A program made the position numbers and the translations under genes. This document shows positions 8,277 to 16,557 of a stretch of 64,000 bases of DNA, piece after piece; position 1 is the first letter of the stretch; each line of letters starts with the position of its first letter. The stretch is from Aurantimonas coralicida DSM 14790 (GTDB lineage: Bacteria > Pseudomonadota > Alphaproteobacteria > Rhizobiales > Rhizobiaceae): contig NZ_ATXK01000004.1 in assembly GCF_000421645.1 (NCBI RefSeq), positions 62,001 through 126,000 of the forward strand. The letters run 5' to 3'. The notes beneath the pieces are model-generated. The model was not told where the DNA came from. It was given only the letters and a program-made list of their open reading frames with translations, and made no database searches.

Positions 8277-9764
8277 CTATTCGAACCGTTCCGGCAGATA
8301 GCTGTCGTCGGCGAGATCGGTGAAGCGGGTGTATTCGGCCTGGAAGGCGAGGGGCACCGTTGCGGTCGGGCCGTGACGCTGCTTGGCGATGATCACCTCG
8401 GCCTTGCCACGGGTCTCGTTCAGCGCCTGCTCCCATTTCAGATGGTCGTCCGTGCCCGGCTTGGGCTCGCGGTTGGCGAGGTAATATTCCTCGCGATACA
8501 CGAACATCACCACGTCGGCGTCCTGCTCGATCGAGCCCGATTCACGCAGGTCGGCGAGCTGCGGGCGCTTGTCGTCGCGATTTTCCACCTGACGCGAGAG
8601 CTGCGACAGGGCGATGATTGGGACGGCCAGCTCCTTTGCCAGCGCCTTGAGGCCGGTGGTGATCTCGGTGATCTCCTGCACGCGGTTGCCCTGGGTGCGG
8701 CTCGAGCCCTGCATCAGCTGGACATAGTCGATGACCATGACGTCGAGGCCGCGCTGGCGCTTGAGGCGCCGGGCCCGCGCCGAGAGCTGGGCGATCGAGA
8801 TACCACCGGTCTGGTCGATATAGAGCGGGATCCGCTGCATCGTCTCGGAGCAGCCGACGAGCTTGACCAGTTCCTGATCGTTGATGTTGCCGCGCCGGAT
8901 CTTCGAGGAGGAGATCTCGGTCTGCTCGGAGATGATGCGGGTGGCGAGCTGCTCGGCCGACATTTCCAGGCTGAAGAAGCCGACGACGCCGCCGTTCTTG
9001 GCCTTGAAGGAGCCGTCCGCCTGCTCCGCCGGCTCGTAGGCGGCGGCGATGTTGAAGGCGATGTTGGTGGCGAGCGAGGTCTTGCCCATGGCCGGCCGGC
9101 CGGCGAGGATGATCAGATCCGACGCCTGCAGGCCGCCCATGCTGCGGTCGAGGGCGCTGATCCCGGAGGAGACGCCCGACAGGCCGCCGTCGCGGTCCTT
9201 GGCGGCGGTCGCCATCTCGACGGCAAGCGTCACGGCTTCGGTGAAGGACTGGAAACCGCCATCGTAGCGGCCGGTCTCGGCCAGTTCGAACAGCCGGCGC
9301 TCGGCGTCCTCGATCTGCGCCTTGGGCTCCATGTCCAGCGGCGCGTCGAAGGCGATGTTGACGACATCCTCGCCGATGCGGATCAGCGAGCGCCGGATGG
9401 CGAGGTCGTAGATCGCCCGGCCATAGTCGGAGGCGTTGATGATCGTGGTCGCCTCGGCGGCCAGACGGGCGAGATACTGCGCCACGGTCAGGTCGCCGAC
9501 CTTGTCGCCGGCGGCGAGGAACGTCTTGATCGTCACCGGATTGGCGATCTTGCCCATCCGGATCATCTCGGACGTCTTGGCGAAGATCTCCCGGTGCAGG
9601 GGCTCGAAGAAATGGTCGGGCTTCAGGAAATCGTGGACGACGTAATAGGCGTCGTTGTTGACCAGCATGGCGCCCAGCAGCGCCTGCTCGGCCTCGATAT
9701 TGCTCGGAGCCTCGCGATAGAGCGCCGCCGCGTCGTCGTCCATCTTGCGCGCTGCATCCGCCAT
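8277..9764 (-). CDS. dnaB: Replicative DNA helicase DnaB
   Basis: The hexameric 5'-3' helicase of the replication fork. The 495-residue protein has the N-terminal primase-interaction domain (about 20-125), a linker, and the RecA-like core with Walker A AGRPAMGKT at 221-229. Further on are the FSLEMS helix motif, the Walker B segment VMVIDYVQLM and the ALSQLSR and LRESGSIEQDAD motifs with the arginine finger region. There is no intein. Compared with E. coli it carries a short polar insert (EQADGSFKAKNGG) just before the FSLEMS segment, common in this group. Confidence 0.97.
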   Translation of the reverse strand: MADAARKMDDDAAALYREAPSNIEAEQALLGAMLVNNDAYYVVHDFLKPDHFFEPLHREIFAKTSEMIRMGKIANPVTIKTFLAAGDKVGDLTVAQYLARLAAEATTIINASDYGRAIYDLAIRRSLIRIGEDVVNIAFDAPLDMEPKAQIEDAERRLFELAETGRYDGGFQSFTEAVTLAVEMATAAKDRDGGLSGVSSGISALDRSMGGLQASDLIILAGRPAMGKTSLATNIAFNIAAAYEPAEQADGSFKAKNGGVVGFFSLEMSAEQLATRIISEQTEISSSKIRRGNINDQELVKLVGCSETMQRIPLYIDQTGGISIAQLSARARRLKRQRGLDVMVIDYVQLMQGSSRTQGNRVQEITEITTGLKALAKELAVPIIALSQLSRQVENRDDKRPQLADLRESGSIEQDADVVMFVYREEYYLANREPKPGTDDHLKWEQALNETRGKAEVIIAKQRHGPTATVPLAFQAEYTRFTDLADDSYLPERFE

Positions 9765-9976
9765 GCCGCGTCACCTCTGCCATCGCTTCAGGAAGCGTTC
9801 TGACTACACCACAGGGCCGTCCGCTGCCAGCGATTCGCACCGGCCGTGACGCCGATCCGGCGGTGAGTGATCCGCATCGGCGAAACCGCCACGATGGGCG
9901 GCGTGACGGTGGATAAGATCGGGGATAACCGGCGCGGCTGTTGACGGGTGCGCCGGTGTCCCTTCGGCCCGAATGA

Positions 9977-11266
9977 CTATTCCGCGGCCTGCCGGTCCAT
10001 TTCGGTCCGTCCGGCGGCGATCGGGCGGACGGTGTCCCGCTGCTCGAGTTCGCGCAGCCTGGCTTCGGCTTCCAGCATGTAGTCCCGGGTAATCGGCAGG
10101 GTGTCGACCTTCCTCGTCAGCTGGACCTGGAAGACGACGCAATCCTGCCAGCGGAACGCGGTTTCCGACGCGGCGAGGTAGAACTCCCACATCCGGCAGA
10201 AGCGCTCGTCATACAGGGCCCTGGCCTCGTCGCGGCGCGCGGCGAAGCGATCGCGCCAGTGGCGGATTGTCTCGGCGTAGTGAAGCCGCAGCACCTCGAC
10301 ATCGCTGATGATCAGGCCGGCGCGCTCGACCGAATGGGCGATCTGCGAGAGGGACGGCAGATAGCCACCTGGGAAGATGTACTTGTTGATGAAGGCGTTG
10401 GTGTTGGCCGGTTCGTCCCAGCGCCCGATCGTGTGCAGCAGCATCACCCCGTCCTCGTCCAAAAGGCGGGCGCACTGGCGGAAATAATCGTCGTAGAAGT
10501 CGACCCCGACATGCTCGAACATGCCGACCGAGACAATCCGGTCGAACGGGCCGGCGGTGTCGCGGTAATCTGCGATCTCGAAGCGCAGATGGTCGGAGAG
10601 CCCGGCCGCATCGGCCCTTGAGCGGGCGATGCCCAGTTGCTCGTCGGACAGGGTGATGCCGGTGACGTCGGCGTCCAGATGGCGCGCGAGATACAGCCCC
10701 ATGCCACCCCAGCCGCAGCCGATGTCCAGTGTCTTCAGGCCCGGCCGGTCGAAGGCCAGCTTGGCGGCAATATGGCGCTTCTTGGCGAGTTGCGCCTCGT
10801 CGAGCCCGGCGCCGGGCCGGTCGAAATAGGCGCAGGAATATTGCCGGTCGACGTCGAGGAACAGGTCGTAGAGCTCCGACGACAGATCGTAGTGGTGCTT
10901 GACGTTCCGCCGCGCGCGCTGCGGCGTGTTGTTCTGGATCACCCGGCGATAGATCAGCCGCAGCCGGGCGATCGCCCGCATCCACGGCTCGTTCTGGGCC
11001 TTGTTGCCGGCGTTGCGGAAGACCAGCGCCAACATGTCGAAGATCGTGCCCTCGGTGATGTCGACGCCGCCATTCATGTAGGCTTCGCCGAATTTCAGGC
11101 CGGGATTGATCGCCACGCCGCGTTCGGCGGCGGCCGTGTTGAAGCGCAGATGGACCGGATCACCGGTGCCGTCGCCCCAGCGGGTCACGCGGCCGTCACT
11201 GTCGGTCACGGTGAGATCGCCGAAAACGAGAAGATGCTTCAGATACGTCGCGAGTATGCGGTTCAT
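9977..11266 (-). CDS. cfa: Cyclopropane-fatty-acyl-phospholipid synthase family protein
   Basis: A SAM-dependent enzyme that adds a methylene bridge across double bonds of membrane phospholipid acyl chains. The 429-residue protein has an N-terminal lipid-binding domain (about 1-110), then the methyltransferase core with the SAM loop LDIGCGWGG at 180-188. The segments HYDLSSELY and VSVGMFEHVG are typical of CFA synthases and contribute to the bicarbonate/active site. Alphaproteobacteria often have several paralogues, so the exact lipid reaction is inferred. It sits between rplI and dnaB on the same strand with 212-215 bp spacers on both sides, so it likely has its own promoter. Confidence 0.92.
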   Translation of the reverse strand: MNRILATYLKHLLVFGDLTVTDSDGRVTRWGDGTGDPVHLRFNTAAAERGVAINPGLKFGEAYMNGGVDITEGTIFDMLALVFRNAGNKAQNEPWMRAIARLRLIYRRVIQNNTPQRARRNVKHHYDLSSELYDLFLDVDRQYSCAYFDRPGAGLDEAQLAKKRHIAAKLAFDRPGLKTLDIGCGWGGMGLYLARHLDADVTGITLSDEQLGIARSRADAAGLSDHLRFEIADYRDTAGPFDRIVSVGMFEHVGVDFYDDYFRQCARLLDEDGVMLLHTIGRWDEPANTNAFINKYIFPGGYLPSLSQIAHSVERAGLIISDVEVLRLHYAETIRHWRDRFAARRDEARALYDERFCRMWEFYLAASETAFRWQDCVVFQVQLTRKVDTLPITRDYMLEAEARLRELEQRDTVRPIAAGRTEMDRQAAE

Positions 11267-11393
11267 GTCACCACTCCTGCGTCGGCCTGAGCCTGACGGC
11301 TCGCGGCGTCACGGGAACTTATCGCTTGGTATGCACTGCCTTCCTTATCTTATGGGCCACCGGCGCGATGGGAAGGGGGCCCGATCCCAACGC

Positions 11394-11423
11394 AAAAGGG
11401 GCCGGCAATCAATGCCGGCCCCT
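11394..11423 (-). terminator. Rho-independent terminator after rplI
   Basis: An 11-bp perfect stem (AGGGGCCGGCA, 11397-11407, with TGCCGGCCCCT, 11413-11423) and a 5-nt loop, followed on the minus strand by four U. It lies 59 bp past the rplI stop and ends the ribosomal-protein operon. Confidence 0.8.
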
Positions 11424-11481
11424 CTCGTTACGGGTCGCTGCGGAATCGTCGGTGCGGGCAGGGCCCGCCGGCGACTGCCGA

Positions 11482-12090
11482 TCAGTTGGTCTCGTCGGAC
11501 TCTGCGGTCGCTTCGTCGGTCTCGCCGGCTTCGACTTCTTCGCCGTCCAGCTCGTCCTCGTCCAGCTCTTCCTCTTCCTCGTCGATGCCGTAGATCGCAT
11601 CGGCGGAGGTCAGGTCTTCACCGCGCGCCTGGCGCTCGGCTTCGTCCTGCGAACGGGCGACGTTGATCGAGATGCTGACGTCCACCTCGGGATGCAGCGC
11701 GATCGTGATCGGGTGCACGCCGATGGTCTTGATCGGCTGGTTCAGCTGGATGTCGTTGCGGTTCACCTTGAAGTCGGCCGCTGCGAGCAGGTCGGCGATG
11801 TCGCGGGTGGAGACCGAACCGTAGAGCTGACCGGTCTCACCGGCCTGGCGCACGACGATGAAGCTCTTGCCGTTGAGCGAGGAGGCGACGCCCTGGGCCT
11901 CGGCCTTGCGCTCTTCGTTGCGGGCGATGAGCTGGTCCTTCTGCGCTTCGAAGCGCGCAGCATTGGCTTCGTTGGCGCGCAGTGCACGGCCCGACGGCAG
12001 CAGGAAGTTGCGGGCGAAGCCGTCGCGAACCTTCACGGTCTCGCCCATCTGGCCGAGCTTTGCGATGCGTTCGAGAAGAATGACGTCCAT
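11482..12090 (-). CDS. rplI: 50S ribosomal protein L9
   Basis: Binds 23S rRNA at the base of the L1 stalk. The 202-residue protein begins [13 protein letters not shown], with the conserved N-domain and long connecting helix; the C-domain ends near residue 155. Beyond that is a ~45-residue acidic tail rich in Glu and Asp (for example [19 protein letters not shown]), which makes it about 50 residues longer than E. coli L9. GAAAGGA precedes the start. It is the last gene of the rpsF-rpsR-DUF2232-rplI operon and is followed by a strong terminator. Confidence 0.97.
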   Translation of the reverse strand: MDVILLERIAKLGQMGETVKVRDGFARNFLLPSGRALRANEANAARFEAQKDQLIARNEERKAEAQGVASSLNGKSFIVVRQAGETGQLYGSVSTRDIADLLAAADFKVNRNDIQLNQPIKTIGVHPITIALHPEVDVSISINVARSQDEAERQARGEDLTSADAIYGIDEEEEELDEDELDGEEVEAGETDEATAESDETN

Positions 12091-12123
12091 TGGTCTGTCC
12101 TTTCAGGAGGTTTGGTTCTTGGA

Positions 12124-13089
12124 TCAGTTGCGACCGGTCGGTGCCGGATCGTCCGGGCGCCGCCAGGTTTCGTAGATCCCCATCGCCAGAAACAGGACGA
12201 TCGGGAAGGAAAGCAGGATCAACGCCGCATAGCTGGAGAACAGGACCAGAAAACGGCCCTGGCGTCCGCGGGTTCGGCGATGCAGTGCCGCGAGCCCGAC
12301 CAGCGTGAAGGCGGCGGCGAAGCCACCGAGGAGCACGTCGCCGAGGAGGCCGATCGTGCCGCCCGCGAAAGCGGCGCCGGCGGCCACCGCGAAGATGACG
12401 AGGCTGATCTGCGGCAGCTGCGCGCTTGTCGGAATGTCGTCCTTCGGCCGCGGCAGGCGGCCCGAGACGCGCACGATGGCGGCGCCGAGATACAGCCCGA
12501 CGATCAGCGAGATCGCCACGACGGCAGGCTGGACGAAGGGGACGAGGCCGATGATCAGCTGCGCGATGGCGCGGCGCTCGTCGTCGGTCGCCGTGTCCAT
12601 GGCGCCGCCGCTCTGGCGCAGGGCGTCGACGACGGCCGGGATGAAGTCCTCGGGGTCGAAGCCGAGATACCAGCCGAGAAAGATGCAGGAGCCGATCGCC
12701 ATCAGCGTGATCGCCATGAGCACGCGCGACAGCGGATACCAGTCGAGGGGCGGAGCGGCGTTCGCTGCCCCCAGCGGGCGCGGCGCATCGTCGGCCAGCG
12801 GGCGGGCCAGCCCGACGAGATGACCGGCGACGGCCGTCGGCAGCGCCATGGAGGCGAGCAGCGTCAGCGCGCTCGGCACGGACTGGGCGATGGCATAGAT
12901 GGCTGCTGTGGCGACGGCGGCGGAGACGAAACCGGCGGTCGATCCCCAGCCGAGGCTGGCAATGGCGATGGGAATGGGGGCGGCCAGCGCAAGGCTGACG
13001 GCGGAGCTCGACTGCAGCACGATACCGGCGAACAGCAGCGCGCTGGCAAGGCCGGATATGATCGCGATGATGATGGCGGTGGGCTGCAT
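12124..13089 (-). CDS. DUF2232 domain membrane protein
   Basis: A 321-residue integral membrane protein with about eight hydrophobic segments, related to the DUF2232/YybS-like family. The family sits between rpsR and rplI in many Rhizobiales and has no proven function; membrane-fold similarity to ECF-transporter S components has been suggested for the wider group. I chose the ATG at 13089 (MQPTAIIIAIISG), which begins directly with the first membrane segment; an earlier ATG at 13167 would add a polar stretch that does not look coding. A GC-rich hairpin at 13217-13241 separates it from rpsR, so its expression may be lower than that of the ribosomal genes. Confidence 0.8.
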   Translation of the reverse strand: MQPTAIIIAIISGLASALLFAGIVLQSSSAVSLALAAPIPIAIASLGWGSTAGFVSAAVATAAIYAIAQSVPSALTLLASMALPTAVAGHLVGLARPLADDAPRPLGAANAAPPLDWYPLSRVLMAITLMAIGSCIFLGWYLGFDPEDFIPAVVDALRQSGGAMDTATDDERRAIAQLIIGLVPFVQPAVVAISLIVGLYLGAAIVRVSGRLPRPKDDIPTSAQLPQISLVIFAVAAGAAFAGGTIGLLGDVLLGGFAAAFTLVGLAALHRRTRGRQGRFLVLFSSYAALILLSFPIVLFLAMGIYETWRRPDDPAPTGRN

Positions 13090-13216
13090 GAACTCGTTCG
13101 CTGTCCTGCTCGTGGCAGTTAGAGGCCAGATGCCCCAACTCGGCTTGGCGGACGGTCGCGGCACCATGCCGGCTTTCGTCCCGTCATTCCGGCGCCGCCT
13201 GATGCGTCCGGAAAGC

Positions 13217-13241
13217 CGGCGGCGCCATGAGCGCCGCCGGA
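13217..13241 (-). terminator. Intercistronic hairpin between rpsR and the DUF2232 gene
   Basis: A perfect 10-bp stem, CCGGCGGCGC/GCGCCGCCGG, with a 5-nt loop. On the minus strand it is followed by CTTTCC, a poor U-tract, so it may act as a partial terminator or RNA stabiliser within the operon. Confidence 0.4.
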
Positions 13242-13254
13242 GATGTGGTCGGTC

Positions 13255-13503
13255 CTACTTCAGGACGTAGGGCAGAAGGCCAAGGAAGCGCGCGCGCTTG
13301 ATGGCCTGGGCAAGAGCCCGCTGGTTCTTCTGCGACACGGCCGTGATGCGCGACGGCACGATCTTGCCACGCTCGGAAATGTAGCGCTGCAGGAGACGTA
13401 CGTCCTTGTAGTCGATCTTCGGCGAATCGGTGCCGGCGAACGGGTCGGACTTGCGACGGCGATGGAAGGGCCGGCGGGTGGGAAGCTGGGCGATATCGAC
13501 CAT
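13255..13503 (-). CDS. rpsR: 30S ribosomal protein S18
   Basis: An 82-residue small-subunit protein that forms a heterodimer with S6 on 16S rRNA. The conserved core [24 protein letters not shown] and the ending [22 protein letters not shown] are intact. It starts 6 nt after the rpsF stop, so the two partners are made together. No zinc-binding cysteines are present (a C-minus form). Confidence 0.98.
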   Translation of the reverse strand: MVDIAQLPTRRPFHRRRKSDPFAGTDSPKIDYKDVRLLQRYISERGKIVPSRITAVSQKNQRALAQAIKRARFLGLLPYVLK

Positions 13504-13509
13504 CTTGGC

Positions 13510-13950
13510 TTACTCCGAATCGGTGTCGCGGGGGCGGCGGGGACGGTCGTCGTCGCGGTCGCGGCGCGGGCCGTCTTCGCGGTCACGACGCGGGCGGTCG
13601 CCACGATCGCCACGGCGCGGACGATCGTCGCGCTTCTGCATCATGGCCGACTGGCCTTCCTCGTGCTCTTCCACGCGGATCGTCATGTAGCGCAGGATGT
13701 CTTCGTTGAAGCGCATCTGGCGCTCCATCTCCTGCACCGCCGCCGACGGGGCGTCGATATTCATCAGCGTGTAATACGCCTTGCGGTTCTTCTTGATGCG
13801 GAAGGTGAGGGTCTTCAGACCCCAGTTTTCCACCTTGCCGATCTTGCCGCCATTGGTCTCGAGAATGCCGCGGAGCTGCTCGACGAGCTGCTCGACCTGC
13901 TGGTTCGAGATATCCTGGCGCGCGAGAAATACGTGCTCGTACAGAGCCAT
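13510..13950 (-). CDS. rpsF: 30S ribosomal protein S6
   Basis: Partner of S18 in the central domain of the 30S subunit. The 146-residue protein begins [15 protein letters not shown] and has the complete ferredoxin-like fold up to about residue 100. The last ~45 residues are a low-complexity tail of Arg, Asp, Pro and Gly ([18 protein letters not shown] and similar), encoded by imperfect repeats. It is unrelated to the Glu tail added post-translationally in E. coli. AAAGG precedes the ATG. It is the first gene of the four-gene ribosomal operon. Confidence 0.97.
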   Translation of the reverse strand: MALYEHVFLARQDISNQQVEQLVEQLRGILETNGGKIGKVENWGLKTLTFRIKKNRKAYYTLMNIDAPSAAVQEMERQMRFNEDILRYMTIRVEEHEEGQSAMMQKRDDRPRRGDRGDRPRRDREDGPRRDRDDDRPRRPRDTDSE

Positions 13951-14357
13951 GCGCTATCGCCTTTCCGTTTCACGTTCGCATTCGCCCGGGTACAGCGGCT
14001 AAGCCTCAACGACTTTCGTGCGAAACCCGCGGGAAGCAGGACGATCGGAAAGGCGTCAGTACAAGAACGGTCGAGAGCGGAGACACGGGAAACCGATACC
14101 TTTTGGCATCTGTTGTCGACGACATCGACAGCTTTCCGTTCAGCCCCCAGCTGAGACCCGGACAATGAGGAGGGTTCCACTACCCGCTTGCGCGGCGTTT
14201 GGCAAGTCCCGCCGGCCATTCGCCGCGCGGTCGCCGCGCCTCGGCCGGGTTGTCGCGCCCGGCTCGAGCACGGATCGGGCCGCCTGCTTGACAGGACGGG
14301 CTTGACCAAACCATTGCCTGCACTCGTTTTGCAACCAGCAACACAAGGGAGAGCCGC
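13951..14357. other. 407-bp divergent intergenic region, rpsF / fabD
   Basis: Holds the promoters of the rpsF operon (minus) and the fab cluster (plus). On the plus strand TTGACA (14288-14293) is a good -35 match but no convincing -10 follows at 16-18 bp. GGGAGAG lies just before fabD. The rpsF leader could contain the S6:S18 autoregulatory hairpin known from other bacteria; I see only a weak CGGGT/ACCCG pairing (14025-14029 with 13987-13991) near a CCG, so I do not call it. No gene is seen. Confidence 0.4.
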
Positions 14358-15290
14358 ATGACCACCGCACTGGTCTTTCCGGGACAGGGCAGTCAGAGCG
14401 TCGGCATGGGCCGTACTCTCTATGACAGCTTCGACGCCAGCCGTGCCGTCTTCGACGAGGTCGACGAGGCGCTCGGCGAGAAGCTGTCGGCGCTGGTCTT
14501 CGAGGGACCCGAGGACCGTCTGACGCTGACCGAAAATGCCCAGCCGGCCCTGATGGCGGTGTCGATGGCGGCAATCCGCGCGCTGGAGGCCGAAGGCTTC
14601 TCCGTCGAGACGGCGGCGTATGTCGCCGGCCACTCGCTCGGCGAATATTCGGCGCTCGCCGCAGTCGGCGCGCTGTCGATCGGGCAGACGGCGAAGCTGT
14701 TGCGCATCCGCGGCAATGCCATGCAGGAGGCGGTGCCAAGCGGTGCGGGCTCGATGGCAGCGATCATCGGCCTCGATGCCGAGGCGGTCGCCAAGCTCTG
14801 CGAGGACGCTGCCGAGGGCGAAGTCTGCGAGCCGGCCAACGACAATGGCGGCGGCCAGATCGTCATCTCCGGCAATGCCGCGGCGATCGACCGGGCGATT
14901 GCGCTGGCGCAGGAGCGGGGCGCCAAGCGGGCGCTGCCGCTGTCGGTCTCCGCGCCCTTCCATTGCCGGCTGATGCAGCCGGCGGCCGATCGCATGGCCG
15001 AGGCGCTGGCCGATGCTGAGATCCTGGTTCCGCGTGTTCCAGTCGTCACCAATGTGACGGCCGGTCCGACATCCGATCCCGCCGAGATTCGCGAGCGGCT
15101 GGTGCGACAGGTGACGGGCCAGGTGCGCTGGCGCGAAAGCATCGAATGGCTGGCGGCCAACGGCGTGAATTCGCTGGTCGAGATCGGCAGCGGCAAGGTC
15201 CTGACCGGGCTCGCGCGCCGAATCGATCGCAGCCTCGAAGGGCGCGCCATCGGCACCGCTGACGATGTCCGCGCTTTCACCGCCGGCTGA
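14358..15290 (+). CDS. fabD: Malonyl CoA-acyl carrier protein transacylase
   Basis: Loads malonyl groups from CoA onto acyl carrier protein for fatty-acid synthesis. The 310-residue protein has the start TALVFPGQGSQSVGMG, the nucleophile Ser93 in GHSLGEYSAL, and the catalytic histidine His202 in SAPFHCRLM. An Arg of the malonyl-binding site lies in LRIRGNAMQ (about 116-118). It opens the fabD-fabG-acpP-fabF-mltG-yicC-gmk series and is preceded by an AAGGGAGAG ribosome site. Confidence 0.97.
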   Translation: MTTALVFPGQGSQSVGMGRTLYDSFDASRAVFDEVDEALGEKLSALVFEGPEDRLTLTENAQPALMAVSMAAIRALEAEGFSVETAAYVAGHSLGEYSALAAVGALSIGQTAKLLRIRGNAMQEAVPSGAGSMAAIIGLDAEAVAKLCEDAAEGEVCEPANDNGGGQIVISGNAAAIDRAIALAQERGAKRALPLSVSAPFHCRLMQPAADRMAEALADAEILVPRVPVVTNVTAGPTSDPAEIRERLVRQVTGQVRWRESIEWLAANGVNSLVEIGSGKVLTGLARRIDRSLEGRAIGTADDVRAFTAG

Positions 15291-15358
15291 TCATCCTATC
15301 TAGAGAGAGCCGCAGGCGCCTGGCGCTGCGGAGCAGACCATAACGGAGGGAATCCGAC

Positions 15359-16096
15359 ATGTTCGATCTGACCGGGCGCAAGGCGCTCGTGACCGGCGCC
15401 AGCGGCGGCATCGGCGAGGCGATCGCCCGCGCCCTGCACGGCGCCGGTGCGACCGTGGGCCTGCACGGCACCCGACGCGAGAAGCTGGACGACCTGGCCG
15501 CTTCGCTGGGCGAGCGGGCGATGGTGTTTCCCGCCGATCTGTCCGACCGGGCCGAGCAGAAGCGGCTGGCCGAAGCCGCCGAAGCCGAAATGCAGGGCGT
15601 CGATATCCTGGTCAACAATGCCGGCATCACCCGCGACGGGCTGTTCGTGCGCATGTCGGACGAGGACTGGGACGCGGTGCTGGAGGTCGACCTGACGGCG
15701 GCGTTCCGCCTGACGCGCGGCGTGACCCATCCGATGATGCGGCGCCGCTTCGGGCGAATCATCAACATCACCTCGATCGTCGGCGTCACCGGCAATCCCG
15801 GCCAGGCGAATTATTGTGCGGCGAAGGCGGGCATGATCGGCCTGTCGAAATCGCTTGCCCAGGAAATCGCCTCGCGCTCGGTGACGGTGAATTGCATCGC
15901 GCCCGGCTTCATCGCCAGCGCCATGACCGAGAAGCTGAACGACAAGCAGAAGGACGCGATCATGGGGGCGATCCCGATGAAGCGCATGGGCGAAGCCGAT
16001 GAAATCGCCGCATCGGCGGTGTATCTGGCGTCCAACGAGGCCGGCTACGTCACCGGCCAGACCCTGCACGTCAACGGCGGCATGGCCATGATCTGA
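15359..16096 (+). CDS. fabG: 3-oxoacyl-[acyl-carrier-protein] reductase
   Basis: Reduces 3-ketoacyl-ACP with NADPH in each elongation cycle. The 245-residue SDR has TGASGGIG at 12-19, NNAG at 86-89, and the triad Ser139, Tyr152, Lys156 (NYCAAKAGM). The PGF segment and the ending ASNEAGYVTGQTLHVNGGMAMI are specific to FabG. A strong AACGGAGGGAAT ribosome site sits before the ATG. It stands between fabD and acpP, so its substrate assignment is firm, unlike the SDR at 2148-2888. Confidence 0.97.
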   Translation: MFDLTGRKALVTGASGGIGEAIARALHGAGATVGLHGTRREKLDDLAASLGERAMVFPADLSDRAEQKRLAEAAEAEMQGVDILVNNAGITRDGLFVRMSDEDWDAVLEVDLTAAFRLTRGVTHPMMRRRFGRIINITSIVGVTGNPGQANYCAAKAGMIGLSKSLAQEIASRSVTVNCIAPGFIASAMTEKLNDKQKDAIMGAIPMKRMGEADEIAASAVYLASNEAGYVTGQTLHVNGGMAMI

Positions 16097-16280
16097 GGGC
16101 ACGGCTGCCCCGCCGCTGGCCGCTTGGCCCCCGCGGCAGGGCATGCTATGCGCCGGCACTTCGAATTTTCCGCTGTCGTTGCCTGCGGACTGGCCGCGAC
16201 GAGGATGACCACAACGCTTGATAATGCGTCGTGCCACGTCTAACGAAAGCGGCGAAACCAATCGCAATAGAGGACTGACA

Positions 16281-16517
16281 ATGAGCGATACCGCTGAGCG
16301 AGTGAAGAAGATCGTCGTCGAACACCTGGGCGTCGAGCAGGAGAAGGTCACGGACAACGCGAGCTTCATCGACGATCTGGGCGCCGACAGCCTCGATACG
16401 GTCGAACTCGTCATGGCTTTCGAGGAAGAGTTTGGCGTCGAGATTCCCGATGATGCCGCCGAGACCATCCTGACGGTCGGCGACGCGGTCAAGTTCATCG
16501 AGAAGAACCAGGCCTGA
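16281..16517 (+). CDS. acpP: Acyl carrier protein
   Basis: The 78-residue carrier of growing acyl chains. The phosphopantetheine serine is Ser37 in the invariant [11 protein letters not shown]. The protein is strongly acidic, as expected. I chose the ATG at 16281 ([17 protein letters not shown]), which has AGAGGA upstream; the frame is open to 16218 but the extra residues are not part of the family. Upstream, TTGATA (16218-16223) and TCTAAC (16239-16244) could form a promoter with a short spacer, which would fit the high demand for ACP. Confidence 0.97.
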   Translation: MSDTAERVKKIVVEHLGVEQEKVTDNASFIDDLGADSLDTVELVMAFEEEFGVEIPDDAAETILTVGDAVKFIEKNQA

Positions 16518-16557
16518 CCCAATCGGGCGGCCTAACCGCCTGGGCGAAGAGCGATTG

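Noticed and set aside
13951-14160. S6:S18 autoregulatory RNA element in the rpsF leader
   Set aside because: Known in other bacteria, but I could find only a 5-bp pairing and a CCG. A covariance-model search would decide.
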